The position numbers and the translations under genes are program-made. A stretch of DNA of 64,000 bases. Source: DAOVXM01 sp963746255. GTDB lineage: Bacteria > Chloroflexota > Anaerolineae > Anaerolineales > UBA4823. The notes under the pieces are model-generated. The model had not been told where the DNA came from. It was given only the letters and a program-made list of their open reading frames with translations, and made no database searches. Positions 55,448 to 64,000 of this stretch are shown here, one piece after another (position 1 is the first letter of the stretch; each line of letters starts with the position of its first letter). The DNA is taken from positions 558,001 to 622,000 of the forward strand of contig CAVVAJ010000001.1 in assembly GCA_963746255.1 (NCBI GenBank), given 5' to 3'.

Positions 55448-56491
55448 ATGGTTCGGACTCAAAAAATAACAATCAAGGATGTTGCAGAAGCTGCGGGGGT
55501 ATCAACCCAAACAGTTTCACGAGTGATAAATTTACGTCCAGATGTATCGACAGAGACGAAGGAACGGGTCCAAAAAGTAATCGAAGAGCTGGGTTATTCA
55601 CCCAACGTCATCGCACGGAGTTTAGTCCGCGGGCGGAGTAATACACTGGGGGTGGTCGGTTACGGCTTGGGATACTTTGGACCGACGAACACTCTAAAAG
55701 GTATCGAACGTAAATCCACTGAATTAGGCTTTTCACTCATTTTGAGCCTGATGGATGATTTTGAGCCATCCCATATTGACGCGTTAACCAACAACCTGCT
55801 TTCCAGACAAGTCGACGGCATAATTTGGGCTGTACCCGGAAATGATAGGATGATCGGGCAGCTTTCTTCCAGATTCAGGCACATTTCAGTGCCGGTCGTT
55901 TACTTGAATAAGGCAAAACGGGCTAATGATGTGATCGTAGCACTTGAAAACAATTACGGCGCCCGATTGGCAACCGAGCACTTACTTAATCAGGGTTACG
56001 ACACAGTGGGGATCATAACTGGTCCGAGCGACTGGTGGGAAGCGCAAAGACGTGAAGCCGGCTGGCGAGAAGTTATGCATGAAAGAGGTTTTGGCAATCT
56101 AGACGCGCTCAAAGTCGCAGGAGGCTGGTCTGCTCACGATGGCGAGGTCGGTCTGCGCGAGTTATTGAAAAAATCACCACATATCGATGCTGTGTTTGCC
56201 AGCAATGACCAAATGGCTTTAGGCGCCCTAAAGGCTGCCCGGGAGATGGGCATTCAGGTGCCCGAACAACTCGGCATTGTTGGCTTCGACGACATACCTG
56301 AAGCTGAATACTTCTACCCCCCGCTAACGACAATTCGCCAGAACGCCAAAGCACTAGGTGCAATCGCGGTTGACCAAATGTGCAGCATCATCCGTGCATG
56401 GAGAAAGGGTGAAGAGTATGCAACGGATGTCATCTGGATCAAGCCCAGATTAATCATTAGGAATAGTTCAATTCGAGAAGCAAACGGCTAG
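55448..56491 (+). CDS. LacI-family transcription regulator
   Basis: 347 residues. HTH ITIKDVAEAAGVSTQTVSRV, hinge helix ERVQKVIEELGYSPNVIARS, and a periplasmic-binding-like effector domain (FASNDQMALGALKAAREMGI, IVGFDDIPEAEYF). It begins the L-arabinose cluster and its promoter carries a matching operator, so it likely represses ara genes until an arabinose-derived ligand binds. 17 bp past the operator. Confidence 0.88.
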   Translation: MVRTQKITIKDVAEAAGVSTQTVSRVINLRPDVSTETKERVQKVIEELGYSPNVIARSLVRGRSNTLGVVGYGLGYFGPTNTLKGIERKSTELGFSLILSLMDDFEPSHIDALTNNLLSRQVDGIIWAVPGNDRMIGQLSSRFRHISVPVVYLNKAKRANDVIVALENNYGARLATEHLLNQGYDTVGIITGPSDWWEAQRREAGWREVMHERGFGNLDALKVAGGWSAHDGEVGLRELLKKSPHIDAVFASNDQMALGALKAAREMGIQVPEQLGIVGFDDIPEAEYFYPPLTTIRQNAKALGAIAVDQMCSIIRAWRKGEEYATDVIWIKPRLIIRNSSIREANG

Positions 56492-56531
56492 AGAATTTAC
56501 TGGAGACTATAAGTACTTGGAGAATACTCAG

Positions 56532-58214
56532 ATGCGAAAAAGCAGGTATGCGATTGGGATTGATTACGGTACCCTATCTGGCAGAGCGGTTATTGTGGAT
56601 CTTTCCAACGGAAAAGAAATAGCTACCGCATTGCACGAGTATGCAAATGGAGTAATTGATGAATATCTGCCTGGTACCGGGATCCAATTGGAACCAGACT
56701 GGGCGCTACAAGATCCAAATGACTATCTTGAGGTGTATAAATACAGCATCCCGGCTGTACTCAATGAATCCGGTATCGATCCGGCGGATGTGATCGGGAT
56801 TGGCATCGACTTTACAGCTTGCACGATGCTTCCCACCAAAGCTGACGGAACTCCATTATGTTTTATAGATGAATGGCGCAATAATCCACACTCGTGGGTC
56901 AAGCTGTGGAAACACCATGCTGCCCAACCCGAGGCAAACAAACTCAACGCGATCGCGAGGCAGGAAGGCTACGGCGAAATTCTCGACCGTTATGGGGGGA
57001 AAATCAGTTCCGAATGGTTCTTCCCGAAAGCTTGGCAGATACTTGACGAGGCGCCAGAAGTATATAGAGCAGCAGACCGGCTGTTAGAAGCCGCTGATTG
57101 GGTAGTCTGGCAACTGACCGGTGTCGAAACCCGCAACTCATGCACAGCCGGATACAAGGCGATGTGGTCCAAGGACGAGGGTTTCCCACCGAAGGAGTTT
57201 TTCAAAACCCTCGACCCACGATTGGAGAACATCATCGATGAGAAGATGATGACAGACATCTCCCCGCTGGGAGCTAAAGCAGGAAACCTGACCAAAGAAG
57301 CCGCTGCTTGGACAGGGCTGTTGCCCGGTACCGCGGTTGCCGTAGCTAATGTAGACGCACATGTGTCTGTCCCTGCAGCAACCGTCACCGACACCGGGCG
57401 GATGGTGATGATCATGGGCACCAGCATCTGTCACATGGTTGTAGGTGAGAAGGAAGAGATCGTCCCCGGCATGTGTGGAGTGGTTATGGATGGCATCCTG
57501 CCTGATTTACCAGGGTTCGAAGCTGGACAATCATGTGTGGGTGACCATTTCCAATGGTTCACGGAGAACTGCGTGCCCGAGAGCTACGAAAATGAGGCTA
57601 GAAAGCTGGGCGTCAACATTCATGAATTCCTGGAGGGCAAAGCAGCTGCCCTGAAACCGGGAGAAAGCGGACTGCTTGCCCTGGATTGGTGGAACGGCAA
57701 CCGCTCAGTATTGGTAGACGTTGATCTTACCGGCATGATGCTGGGTATGACGCTGCAGACGAAACCTGAAGAGATTTACCGGGCACTGATCGAGGCAACT
57801 GCCTATGGTACACGCCTAATCATTGAAACATTTAACATATCTAACGTCCCGATTCGCGAATTGATTGCGACCGGTGGCTTGCCAGACCGCAACAAGCTAC
57901 TCATGCAAATTTACTCGGATGTCACCGGGCTCCCAATATACATACCCGAGGCATCCCAAATCGGCGCGCTTGGTTCAGCGATGCACGGTGCAGTAGCTGC
58001 AGGTGCTGCCGCCGGGGGTTACGATTCAATCATCGAAGCCGCGGTCAATATGGCCCGACTCCGAGATGAGAGCTACCAGCCAAAAGCGGAGAGCAAAGCC
58101 ATCTATGACAAGCTCTACGCTGAATATGTGACTTTGCATGATTACTTTGGGCGGAGTGAGAATGATGTTATGAAACGCCTGAAAGCGATCAAAAAAGCAA
58201 TTCGAAAATCCTGA
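56532..58214 (+). CDS. araB: Ribulokinase
   Basis: 560 residues, FGGY carbohydrate-kinase family: phosphorylates L-ribulose to L-ribulose-5-phosphate with ATP. Seen: N-terminal YAIGIDYGTLSGRAVIVDLS, DFTACTMLPTKADGTPLCF (ribulokinase signature), VDAHVSVPAATV and the C-terminal FGGY block ELIATGGLPDRNKLLMQIYS. I prefer the ATG at 56532 (GGAG ahead) over the TTG at 56517. Forty bases after lacI. Confidence 0.9.
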   Translation: MRKSRYAIGIDYGTLSGRAVIVDLSNGKEIATALHEYANGVIDEYLPGTGIQLEPDWALQDPNDYLEVYKYSIPAVLNESGIDPADVIGIGIDFTACTMLPTKADGTPLCFIDEWRNNPHSWVKLWKHHAAQPEANKLNAIARQEGYGEILDRYGGKISSEWFFPKAWQILDEAPEVYRAADRLLEAADWVVWQLTGVETRNSCTAGYKAMWSKDEGFPPKEFFKTLDPRLENIIDEKMMTDISPLGAKAGNLTKEAAAWTGLLPGTAVAVANVDAHVSVPAATVTDTGRMVMIMGTSICHMVVGEKEEIVPGMCGVVMDGILPDLPGFEAGQSCVGDHFQWFTENCVPESYENEARKLGVNIHEFLEGKAAALKPGESGLLALDWWNGNRSVLVDVDLTGMMLGMTLQTKPEEIYRALIEATAYGTRLIIETFNISNVPIRELIATGGLPDRNKLLMQIYSDVTGLPIYIPEASQIGALGSAMHGAVAAGAAAGGYDSIIEAAVNMARLRDESYQPKAESKAIYDKLYAEYVTLHDYFGRSENDVMKRLKAIKKAIRKS

Positions 58215-58226
58215 GGAGTAATATTT

Positions 58227-58889
58227 ATGCTGGAAGAGCTCAAAGTGGAACTAGTATCCCTGCACCTAGAGTTACCCAAAAACAATCTAGTTGTGTGGAC
58301 AAGCGGAAACATCAGCGCCCGTGACCCTGAAACCGGCTATGTTGCTATCAAACCTTCTGGCGTTCGCTATGTAGACCTATATCCTGAGGATATCGTGATC
58401 CTCGATCTGGAAGGGAATATCATTGAAGGAAGTTTGAAAGCTTCATCCGATACGGCAAGCCATCTGTATATCTATAGGCATAAACCAGATGTTGGTGGTG
58501 TGGTTCACACGCATTCACCATACGCGACCGCGTTTGCCGCCGTCGGCCGCCCCATCCCGGTGGTTCTAACCGCTATCGCCGACGAATTCGGTGGTCCAAT
58601 CCCCTGTGGTGAATTCGCGTTTATCGGCGACGAAGCAATCGGGAAAGTCGTCGTGGACACCCTTGGAAACTCTCCAGCGGTGCTGCTCAAGAACCACGGC
58701 GTCTTCACAATTGGCAAGAACGCCGAGGCAGCGGTAAAAACCGCCGTGATGACGGAAGACAACGCCCGTACGGTTTGGTTGGCGCTGCAGATTGGCGTCC
58801 CCTGTGAGATCCCACCAGAAGATATCGCCCGGCTTCACCACCGTTATACTCACATCTATGGGCAAGCAACAAGCGACAACGAAGTATAA
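58227..58889 (+). CDS. araD: L-ribulose-5-phosphate 4-epimerase
   Basis: 220 residues, class-II aldolase/epimerase family. It converts L-ribulose-5-phosphate to D-xylulose-5-phosphate using a zinc ion held by His residues, HTHSPYATAFA near 94-96 and a His in the C-terminal LHHRYTHIYGQ. Conserved SGNISARDPETG, KPSGVRY and LKNHGVFTIG blocks are present. Twelve bases follow araB, with GAGGAG as ribosome site. Confidence 0.9.
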   Translation: MLEELKVELVSLHLELPKNNLVVWTSGNISARDPETGYVAIKPSGVRYVDLYPEDIVILDLEGNIIEGSLKASSDTASHLYIYRHKPDVGGVVHTHSPYATAFAAVGRPIPVVLTAIADEFGGPIPCGEFAFIGDEAIGKVVVDTLGNSPAVLLKNHGVFTIGKNAEAAVKTAVMTEDNARTVWLALQIGVPCEIPPEDIARLHHRYTHIYGQATSDNEV

Positions 58890-58901
58890 GGAGCATACCT
58901 G

Positions 58902-60419
58902 ATGACCAATAGCATCGCGGATCTTAAGCGACTTGAAGTATGGTTTCTTTCCGGTAGTCAGCACTTGTATGGGACAGAGACGCTGGAACAAGTGGCTATA
59001 AATTCACAAAATATCGCCCAGACATTGGACAGATCAGTGCATATACCCACAAAGGTGGTTTTCAAACCCGTACTAACCACACCGGAGACTATCTATCAGG
59101 TTTGCCAGGATGCCAATACGACTGAAAACTGCATTGGTCTTATCACTTGGATGCACACGTTTTCCCCGGCCAAGATGTGGATCAGAGGTCTGAGCAGCTT
59201 AAAAAAGCCATTCTTGCACTTGCATACTCAGTTCAATCGCGAGATACCTTGGGCTGATATTGACATGGACTTCATGAATCTGAACCAAGCGGCTCATGGC
59301 GATCGGGAGTTTGGATTTATTTGCAGCCGTATGCGTTTAAATCGGAAAGTCGTTGTCGGTTACTGGCAAGATGATGATGTACAGGCTGAAATCGGCGTCT
59401 GGATACGAGCAGCGTGCGGTTGGCATGACCTCCGAGGGGCAAAAATTGCACGGTTTGGCGATAACATGCGCGATGTCGCAGTCACTGAAGGAGATAAGGT
59501 TGAAGCCCAGCTGCAATTCGGGTACGACGTATATGGTTTCGGAGTGGGAGATTTAGTTGCCGCTGTACATCAATTCACAGAAAGCGAAGTGGATAATCTG
59601 GTTGCGGAATATCTGGATCTGTACACAGTGGACGAATCATTAAAACCAGGCGGATCAGCTAACCAATCCTTACGGGAAGCAGCACGGATAGAAGGTGGAT
59701 TGCGCACATTTCTTGAAGCGGGGAATTTCAAAGCATTCACAACAACATTTGAGGATCTGCACGGACTGGTGCAGCTGCCCGGTCTAGCAGTTCAGCGCTT
59801 GATGGCTGATGGTTATGGCTTTGGCGCGGAGGGCGATTGGAAGACGGCGGCGTTAATTCGAGCAATGAAAGTAATGGGAGCAAGCTTGCCAGGTGGGGCT
59901 ACTTTCATGGAAGACTATACATATCATCTGGACCAGCGTCAGATGAAGGTCCTAGGGGCACATATGTTGGAAATCTGCCCCTCAATAGCCGATGGCCAGC
60001 TTAAGCTGGATGTATTCAATCTGTCCATCGGAGGCAGAGCAGACCCGGCAAGGTTGATTTTCGACACAAAGACCGGACCGGCGATAAACGCTGCAATCAT
60101 GGATATGGGCAATCGCTTCCGATTATTGGTCAATGAAGTGGATGTTGTGAAGACTGATGAACCACTACCAAAGCTACCAGTTGCCAGGGCGCTTTGGATA
60201 CCAAAGCCAAACCTCAAAATTGCCGCTACAGCCTGGATTTTGGCTGGAGGCGCACACCACACTGGTTTCAGCCAGGCGCTATCTGCGGAGCATATGCAGG
60301 ATTTTGCCGATATTGCCAATATGGAATACCTGCTGATCAATGCGGGAACTCGAATTCCAGATTTCAAAAATGCAATCCGCTGGAACGAGACCTATTTCTT
60401 ACTCTCGCATGGAAAATAA
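58902..60419 (+). CDS. araA: L-arabinose isomerase
   Basis: 505 residues; converts L-arabinose to L-ribulose using Mn2+. The metal and active-site residues are visible: Glu in GFGAEGDWKT, Glu in TFMEDYTYHL, His in KVLGAHMLEI and His in GGAHHTGFS. N-terminal VWFLSGSQHLYGTETLEQVA is the family start. Follows araD by 12 bases, completing the three-enzyme pathway to xylulose-5-phosphate. Confidence 0.93.
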   Translation: MTNSIADLKRLEVWFLSGSQHLYGTETLEQVAINSQNIAQTLDRSVHIPTKVVFKPVLTTPETIYQVCQDANTTENCIGLITWMHTFSPAKMWIRGLSSLKKPFLHLHTQFNREIPWADIDMDFMNLNQAAHGDREFGFICSRMRLNRKVVVGYWQDDDVQAEIGVWIRAACGWHDLRGAKIARFGDNMRDVAVTEGDKVEAQLQFGYDVYGFGVGDLVAAVHQFTESEVDNLVAEYLDLYTVDESLKPGGSANQSLREAARIEGGLRTFLEAGNFKAFTTTFEDLHGLVQLPGLAVQRLMADGYGFGAEGDWKTAALIRAMKVMGASLPGGATFMEDYTYHLDQRQMKVLGAHMLEICPSIADGQLKLDVFNLSIGGRADPARLIFDTKTGPAINAAIMDMGNRFRLLVNEVDVVKTDEPLPKLPVARALWIPKPNLKIAATAWILAGGAHHTGFSQALSAEHMQDFADIANMEYLLINAGTRIPDFKNAIRWNETYFLLSHGK

Positions 60420-60444
60420 ATCTCTGCAATAGGATATTATCTAT

Positions 60445-61539
60445 ATGAAACCACGCGAGCGCGTTGAAATCGCTCTGAATCATGAAGAACCTGATCGGTG
60501 CCCCATGCAGATCAGCTTTACGCCGGAGTTCGCGAAGCGTTTGCGGATTGATATGGAAATTCGCGGGCAGCGTGTTCATAATCCCCATGGCGGGGGGAAT
60601 ACCTATGAGTTAGAAAGGGCATTAGGCGAAGATATGCTGCTTACATCGGTAGGTTGGGCAAATTCCTACTACATGGAAAATGATGATTATCAAGATGAGT
60701 GGGGTGTCGGTTGGCACAACCAGCCGTATGAGACGCCATATGGCGGCGGACTTTATACGGAGATCGTGAGCCATCCCTTAGCTGATGACAAAGCCATCAG
60801 CAGGTACCACCCACCAGATCCACAGCGACCCGAACTGTATATGGATGCCACGCAGGTGATCGATGATTTCAAGGACGAGTACTGGATCGTAGGTGTCACG
60901 GTAACGACTATATTCGAAACCGCCTGGGCGCTGCGCGGATTGGAGCAGCTATTGCTAGATATGGCCTTGGAGCCAGACATCGCAAACCATATCTTAGATA
61001 TTCCATACCATTACCATCTTATGGCAGCGAAACAACTTGTCTCTAAAGGTGTGGATATGATCTGGATAGGTGATGATGTCGGTGCTCAAAATAAGATGTT
61101 GATCTCACCAGATATGTGGCGAAAGTACTTGAAGCCGCGGATGGCGACCTTTATCGCCGAAATAAAACAGATCAATCCTGGGGTTAAGGTTGCCTACCAC
61201 TCTGACGGTAATATCTACACAATTATCCCCGAGATCATAGAGATCGGCATAGACGTGTTGAATCCCATCCAGCCCGCCAGCATGGATCCCAACCAAATCA
61301 AGCAGAAATTCGGTGATCGCTTATGTTTTTGGGGCTCAGTTGACGAGCAACATACACTTCCTTTCGGTACCCCGGGAGAAGTTGAAACTGAGATAATCGA
61401 GCGGCTTAAAACAATCGGAAAGGGTGGCGGCTTGATCATCAGTCCAACGCATCATGTGCAACTGGATACTCCACTGGAAAATTTCTGGGCAATGGTGCAA
61501 ACCATTAAAAACTCACCCTACGAGGCCATACGCGTTTAG
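60445..61539 (+). CDS. URO-D-superfamily protein, first copy
   Basis: 364 residues with the uroporphyrinogen-decarboxylase-like fold: KPRERVEIALNHEEPDRCPM start, MIWIGDDVGAQNKMLISPDM, HSDGN and MDPNQIKQKFGDRLCFWGSVD. The family also includes corrinoid-dependent methyltransferases and enzymes acting on sugar-linked groups. The setting, straight after araA and before a second relative and a sugar-binding lipoprotein, points to a role in pentose or modified-sugar use rather than haem synthesis. Confidence 0.8.
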   Translation: MKPRERVEIALNHEEPDRCPMQISFTPEFAKRLRIDMEIRGQRVHNPHGGGNTYELERALGEDMLLTSVGWANSYYMENDDYQDEWGVGWHNQPYETPYGGGLYTEIVSHPLADDKAISRYHPPDPQRPELYMDATQVIDDFKDEYWIVGVTVTTIFETAWALRGLEQLLLDMALEPDIANHILDIPYHYHLMAAKQLVSKGVDMIWIGDDVGAQNKMLISPDMWRKYLKPRMATFIAEIKQINPGVKVAYHSDGNIYTIIPEIIEIGIDVLNPIQPASMDPNQIKQKFGDRLCFWGSVDEQHTLPFGTPGEVETEIIERLKTIGKGGGLIISPTHHVQLDTPLENFWAMVQTIKNSPYEAIRV

Positions 61540-61553
61540 ATTTCATTTCGATT

Positions 61554-62666
61554 ATGTACAAAATGAACGAAAACCAGGACATGGGGCAATTTGAACTAGA
61601 AAATATGCCGCACTTTGATATGGCAATCAAGCGAGTCTATGCCTGGTTTGAGAATCAAATCATTGATCGACCACCGGTTAGATTCATTGCCCACAATGCT
61701 TTTCTGGATAGTGCCAAACAAGATATCGCCGATTTATCGAAACTCGAAAAGAGAGCCTGGTGGTTCGATGCTGAACAACAGATTGACCTATTTATCCAAT
61801 CTATCGAAGGACAGCGATTCCATGCGGAGACTTTCCCGGTCTACTTTCCCAACTTGGGACCAGACGTATACGCTGCGTTCTATGGGGCAGAGTTGGAATT
61901 TGGTGAAGTCACTTCTTGGTCAAAACCCTTAGTGCAAGAGTGGGAGCAAATAAACCAACTCAAGTTGGATATGAACAATCCATATTTCAAAAAACTTGAA
62001 GAGCTCACCCACCATGCTATCGAGCGATGCGGGACAAAATTTATGGTCGGTTATACCGATTTCCATCCCGGATTGGATTGTATGGCTGCCTGGCGCGACC
62101 CCGCACAGCTGTGCTTAGATATGATAGACAACCCCGATAAGATAAAACATTTAGCCGATAAATCAATTCAGGATTTCGACAAGATCTACGATCACTTTGA
62201 CCGGATGCTGAAAGACGCCGGGCAGCTGTCGGTGAGCTGGATGGGCATCCCCACTTTTGGACGCATGCATATAGCCAGCTGTGATTTCGCAACGAATATA
62301 TCGCCAAAACTCTATAACGAGTTCGGCTTACCGATCTTAAAGCGCGAAGTTAAGACTATGTCGCACACGATTTTCCATGTGGATGGCAAAGGTGTCGCTC
62401 GGCATCTGGATGTAATCTTGAGCGTGCCTGGGGTACATGCCATTCAATGGGTCCAGGGCGTTGGTGATGACTACCCGATTTTGCAGTGGATGCCATTCAT
62501 CAAAGCATTACAAGCCAAGGGTATCCCCGTAGTGGTAGATCTGCATCCCAATGACCTAAACGAATTCATTGACGCGATGGATCCGCACGGCTTGTTCCTA
62601 TGGGTAGCGACAGAAAACGAGGCGGAGGAGCTAGAAATTCTCACACGTATCGAGAAATGGTCATGA
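61554..62666 (+). CDS. URO-D-superfamily protein, second copy
   Basis: 370 residues, a distant relative of the previous gene. Seen: RPPVRFIAHNAF, YTDFHPGLDCMAAWRDP (binding loop), HVDGKGVARHLDVIL and IQWVQGVGDDYPILQWMPFI. Fourteen bases separate it from the first copy. Likely works on the same substrate or as its partner; the exact chemistry is unknown. No corrinoid protein is encoded nearby in this window. Confidence 0.75.
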   Translation: MYKMNENQDMGQFELENMPHFDMAIKRVYAWFENQIIDRPPVRFIAHNAFLDSAKQDIADLSKLEKRAWWFDAEQQIDLFIQSIEGQRFHAETFPVYFPNLGPDVYAAFYGAELEFGEVTSWSKPLVQEWEQINQLKLDMNNPYFKKLEELTHHAIERCGTKFMVGYTDFHPGLDCMAAWRDPAQLCLDMIDNPDKIKHLADKSIQDFDKIYDHFDRMLKDAGQLSVSWMGIPTFGRMHIASCDFATNISPKLYNEFGLPILKREVKTMSHTIFHVDGKGVARHLDVILSVPGVHAIQWVQGVGDDYPILQWMPFIKALQAKGIPVVVDLHPNDLNEFIDAMDPHGLFLWVATENEAEELEILTRIEKWS

Positions 62667-62829
62667 GATCGCCCGTTTTCGATCAAGACAGCTTGGAGAG
62701 AAGCCGAACGTAAAGCGAATGATAATGATGAGGAGGTGTATATCGAATAAGAGAGGATGATAGGATAAATGAAAGGTTTAGCAACCCGTATTGAGAAATA
62801 GGAATATCTACATATAGGAGATAGTAAAG

Positions 62830-63975
62830 ATGAAGAAACTAAATCTACTGATCGTAGCCCTTCTAGCTCTTGCCCTGATCCTGACAGCCTGCCAGCCTGC
62901 CACAACACCAACGGAACCAGTATCCCAAGAGTCCGAAGAAGTAGCGGTCGAAGAAGCTGAAGAAGTGACAGTTGAAGAAGCTGAAGAAGTGGCAGTTGAA
63001 GAGACTGAAGAAGTGGTGGCAGAGCCTGAAGACACTGAGGGTCCTGCGCCTGCTGCTGATGACAAATGGTGCTCGGGTACCAAGATTGTTTTCTTCCCTG
63101 GCGGTTCCCCTGGAGGCCCCTTCGCTACAGTTGTATACAATGGCGCAGTAGCTGCGGCTGCGGATTTGGGCGCGGATATGGATACAGTGTGGTCGGATTG
63201 GAATCCTGAGAAGATGGTGACGCAGTTCGCCGAGGCTGTAGCAACGGGTCCGGATGGCATCGCCATCATGGGACATCCGGGAGATGACGCCTTTGAGCCC
63301 CTGGTAGATGATGCTGAAGCCCAGGGGATCATCGTAACCAGCTCGAATACTCAGCTGCCTCGCCTGCAAGGTAGGTATGCCTCGAATGGTTTTGGCTATG
63401 TTGGCGCGATCCTCTATGAGGCTGGTTGGGCACTGGGTAAAGAAGCCATAGCACGCGCTGGGCTCCAGTCGGGCGACCAGGCATTTGTGTGGGGTTTGCT
63501 TGCACAGGCGGGTCGTGGTGAACGTACAAAAGGTGTCGTTGATGCCCTCGAAGACGCAGGTCTTGAAGTCGTATATCAGGAAATTGATGATGCTACCAAC
63601 GCGGATGCCGCTGCGGGTGTACCAACTTTCGTCGGTATCATGTCTGCCAATCCTGACATTAAACTGGTTGTTACCGACCATGGCGCGCTGACAGCAACAT
63701 TAGAGACCTATCTATCCAGCGCCGGTTTTGGCCCAGACGATGTCTATGCAGTTGGTTTCGATCTCTCAACAGCTACCGTAGAAGCAATCCGTGGTGGCTG
63801 GACCGACCTGGTGATCGACCAGCAGCAGTGGCTGCAAGGCTATCTCTCCGTTTTACAAATTTGCTTGACTGACAACTATGCATTCACTGGCTTACAGATC
63901 GATACTGGCGCGGGCTTCGCTCACGCAGACAATGTCGAACTGTTAGCCGAGTTGGTTGATAAGCAGATTCGATAA
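62830..63975 (+). CDS. Sugar ABC transporter substrate-binding lipoprotein
   Basis: 381 residues. Lipobox LILTAC at Cys21 for lipid anchoring. Then a Glu/Val-rich linker of repeating units, and from residue ~80 a type-I periplasmic-binding fold of the ribose/arabinose kind (KIVFFPGGSPGGPFATVVYN, PDGIAIMGHPGDDAFEPLVD, VYAVGFDLSTATVEAIRGG). It should bind a pentose or related sugar outside the membrane for an ABC importer whose permease and ATPase genes lie beyond the window. The start follows AGGAGAT. Confidence 0.88.
   Translation: MKKLNLLIVALLALALILTACQPATTPTEPVSQESEEVAVEEAEEVTVEEAEEVAVEETEEVVAEPEDTEGPAPAADDKWCSGTKIVFFPGGSPGGPFATVVYNGAVAAAADLGADMDTVWSDWNPEKMVTQFAEAVATGPDGIAIMGHPGDDAFEPLVDDAEAQGIIVTSSNTQLPRLQGRYASNGFGYVGAILYEAGWALGKEAIARAGLQSGDQAFVWGLLAQAGRGERTKGVVDALEDAGLEVVYQEIDDATNADAAAGVPTFVGIMSANPDIKLVVTDHGALTATLETYLSSAGFGPDDVYAVGFDLSTATVEAIRGGWTDLVIDQQQWLQGYLSVLQICLTDNYAFTGLQIDTGAGFAHADNVELLAELVDKQIR
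62935..63021 (+). repeat. 24-bp tandem repeat in the binding-protein linker
   Basis: About three and a half 24-bp units (62935-62958, 62959-62982, 62983-63006, partial to 63021), each encoding roughly EEVxVEEA or EEVxVEET. An acidic, flexible spacer between lipid anchor and binding domain; length may vary by slippage. Confidence 0.8.
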
Positions 63976-64000
63976 TCATCGACCGGGATAGTCGTCATGG

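Noticed and set aside
62863..63681. A 272-codon antisense frame opposite the sugar-binding protein
   Set aside because: Low-complexity translation from the acidic repeat and no start signal.
1..64000. CRISPR array, rRNA or tRNA genes
   Set aside because: No array of short regularly spaced repeats, no rRNA signature and no convincing tRNA T-loop were seen; this is by eye and a tRNA scan would be decisive.

Overview
The window looks like chromosomal DNA of an anaerobic, sugar-using bacterium, most likely a Chloroflexota (Anaerolineae-type) genome. This is an inference from gene content and style: secreted proteins with (PT)n linkers, a beta-propeller protein ending in a YLP-type tail, large parallel beta-helix proteins, TTG/GTG starts, an Hdr/Qmo-type electron-transfer cluster, and sugar operons with LacI regulators. 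No rRNA, tRNA or CRISPR array was seen, so the assignment cannot be confirmed from a marker gene.

Layout. 1-7 kb: a chloramphenicol-acetyltransferase-like gene whose leader (hairpins included) is duplicated 1.4 kb away, a membrane protein, a trypsin-like protease, an FG-GAP beta-propeller protein and a secreted-protein gene stopped by an in-frame TAA. 7.5-13.9 kb: a sulfur/electron-transfer operon, ArsR - TusA - MvhD-like - QmoA/HdrA-like - HdrA/QmoB-like - small winged helix - QmoC-like - DsrE-like, closed by a hairpin terminator. 13.9-16 kb: a membrane transglutaminase-like protein and a LysR regulator. 16.1-20.8 kb, minus strand: PadR - zinc ribbon - NifX-like - MinD/ferredoxin ATPase (frameshifted) - second MinD/ferredoxin ATPase - MIP18/DUF59 - second NifX-like - radical SAM, headed by a palindromic operator. 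21-28.7 kb is an accessory, decaying zone: a metallo-hydrolase, a beta-helix gene with six frame breaks, an IS3-family element with inverted ends and a 5-bp target duplication, a 5'-damaged serine beta-lactamase-like gene, a phage/plasmid-like replication module, a repeat-protein gene with two frame breaks and a 52-residue membrane protein. 28.9-46.3 kb: GH13 glucosidase, a 2053-residue alpha-2-macroglobulin, glycosyltransferase, TldD/TldE protease pair, a beta-helix lipoprotein and small envelope proteins. 46.5-54.9 kb: NUDIX hydrolase, an autoregulated TetR with flavodoxin and hydrolase, DUF58/transglutaminase pair, DUF5680, a CBU_0592-type protein and a reductase pseudogene with two in-frame TAG codons. 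55.4-64 kb: an L-arabinose operon (LacI - AraB - AraD - AraA) followed by two URO-D-superfamily proteins and a sugar-binding lipoprotein, with a clear promoter/operator before LacI.

How the genes work together. TusA and DsrE-type proteins are sulfur carriers, and the Hdr/Qmo-type flavoproteins plus membrane QmoC could pass electrons between a sulfur or thiol couple and the quinone pool; no dsrAB, apr or sat is in the window. The MinD/NifX/DUF59 cluster looks like an Fe-S or metallocluster handling system. The arabinose operon converts L-arabinose to xylulose-5-phosphate, with a binding protein for uptake.

A striking feature is that 13 apparent frameshifts between 9 and 28 kb can all be read as one extra base (+1), with none of the opposite sign. 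Either the sequence carries insertion-type errors there or the region is decaying in an unusual way, so broken genes in this stretch should be read with that in mind.
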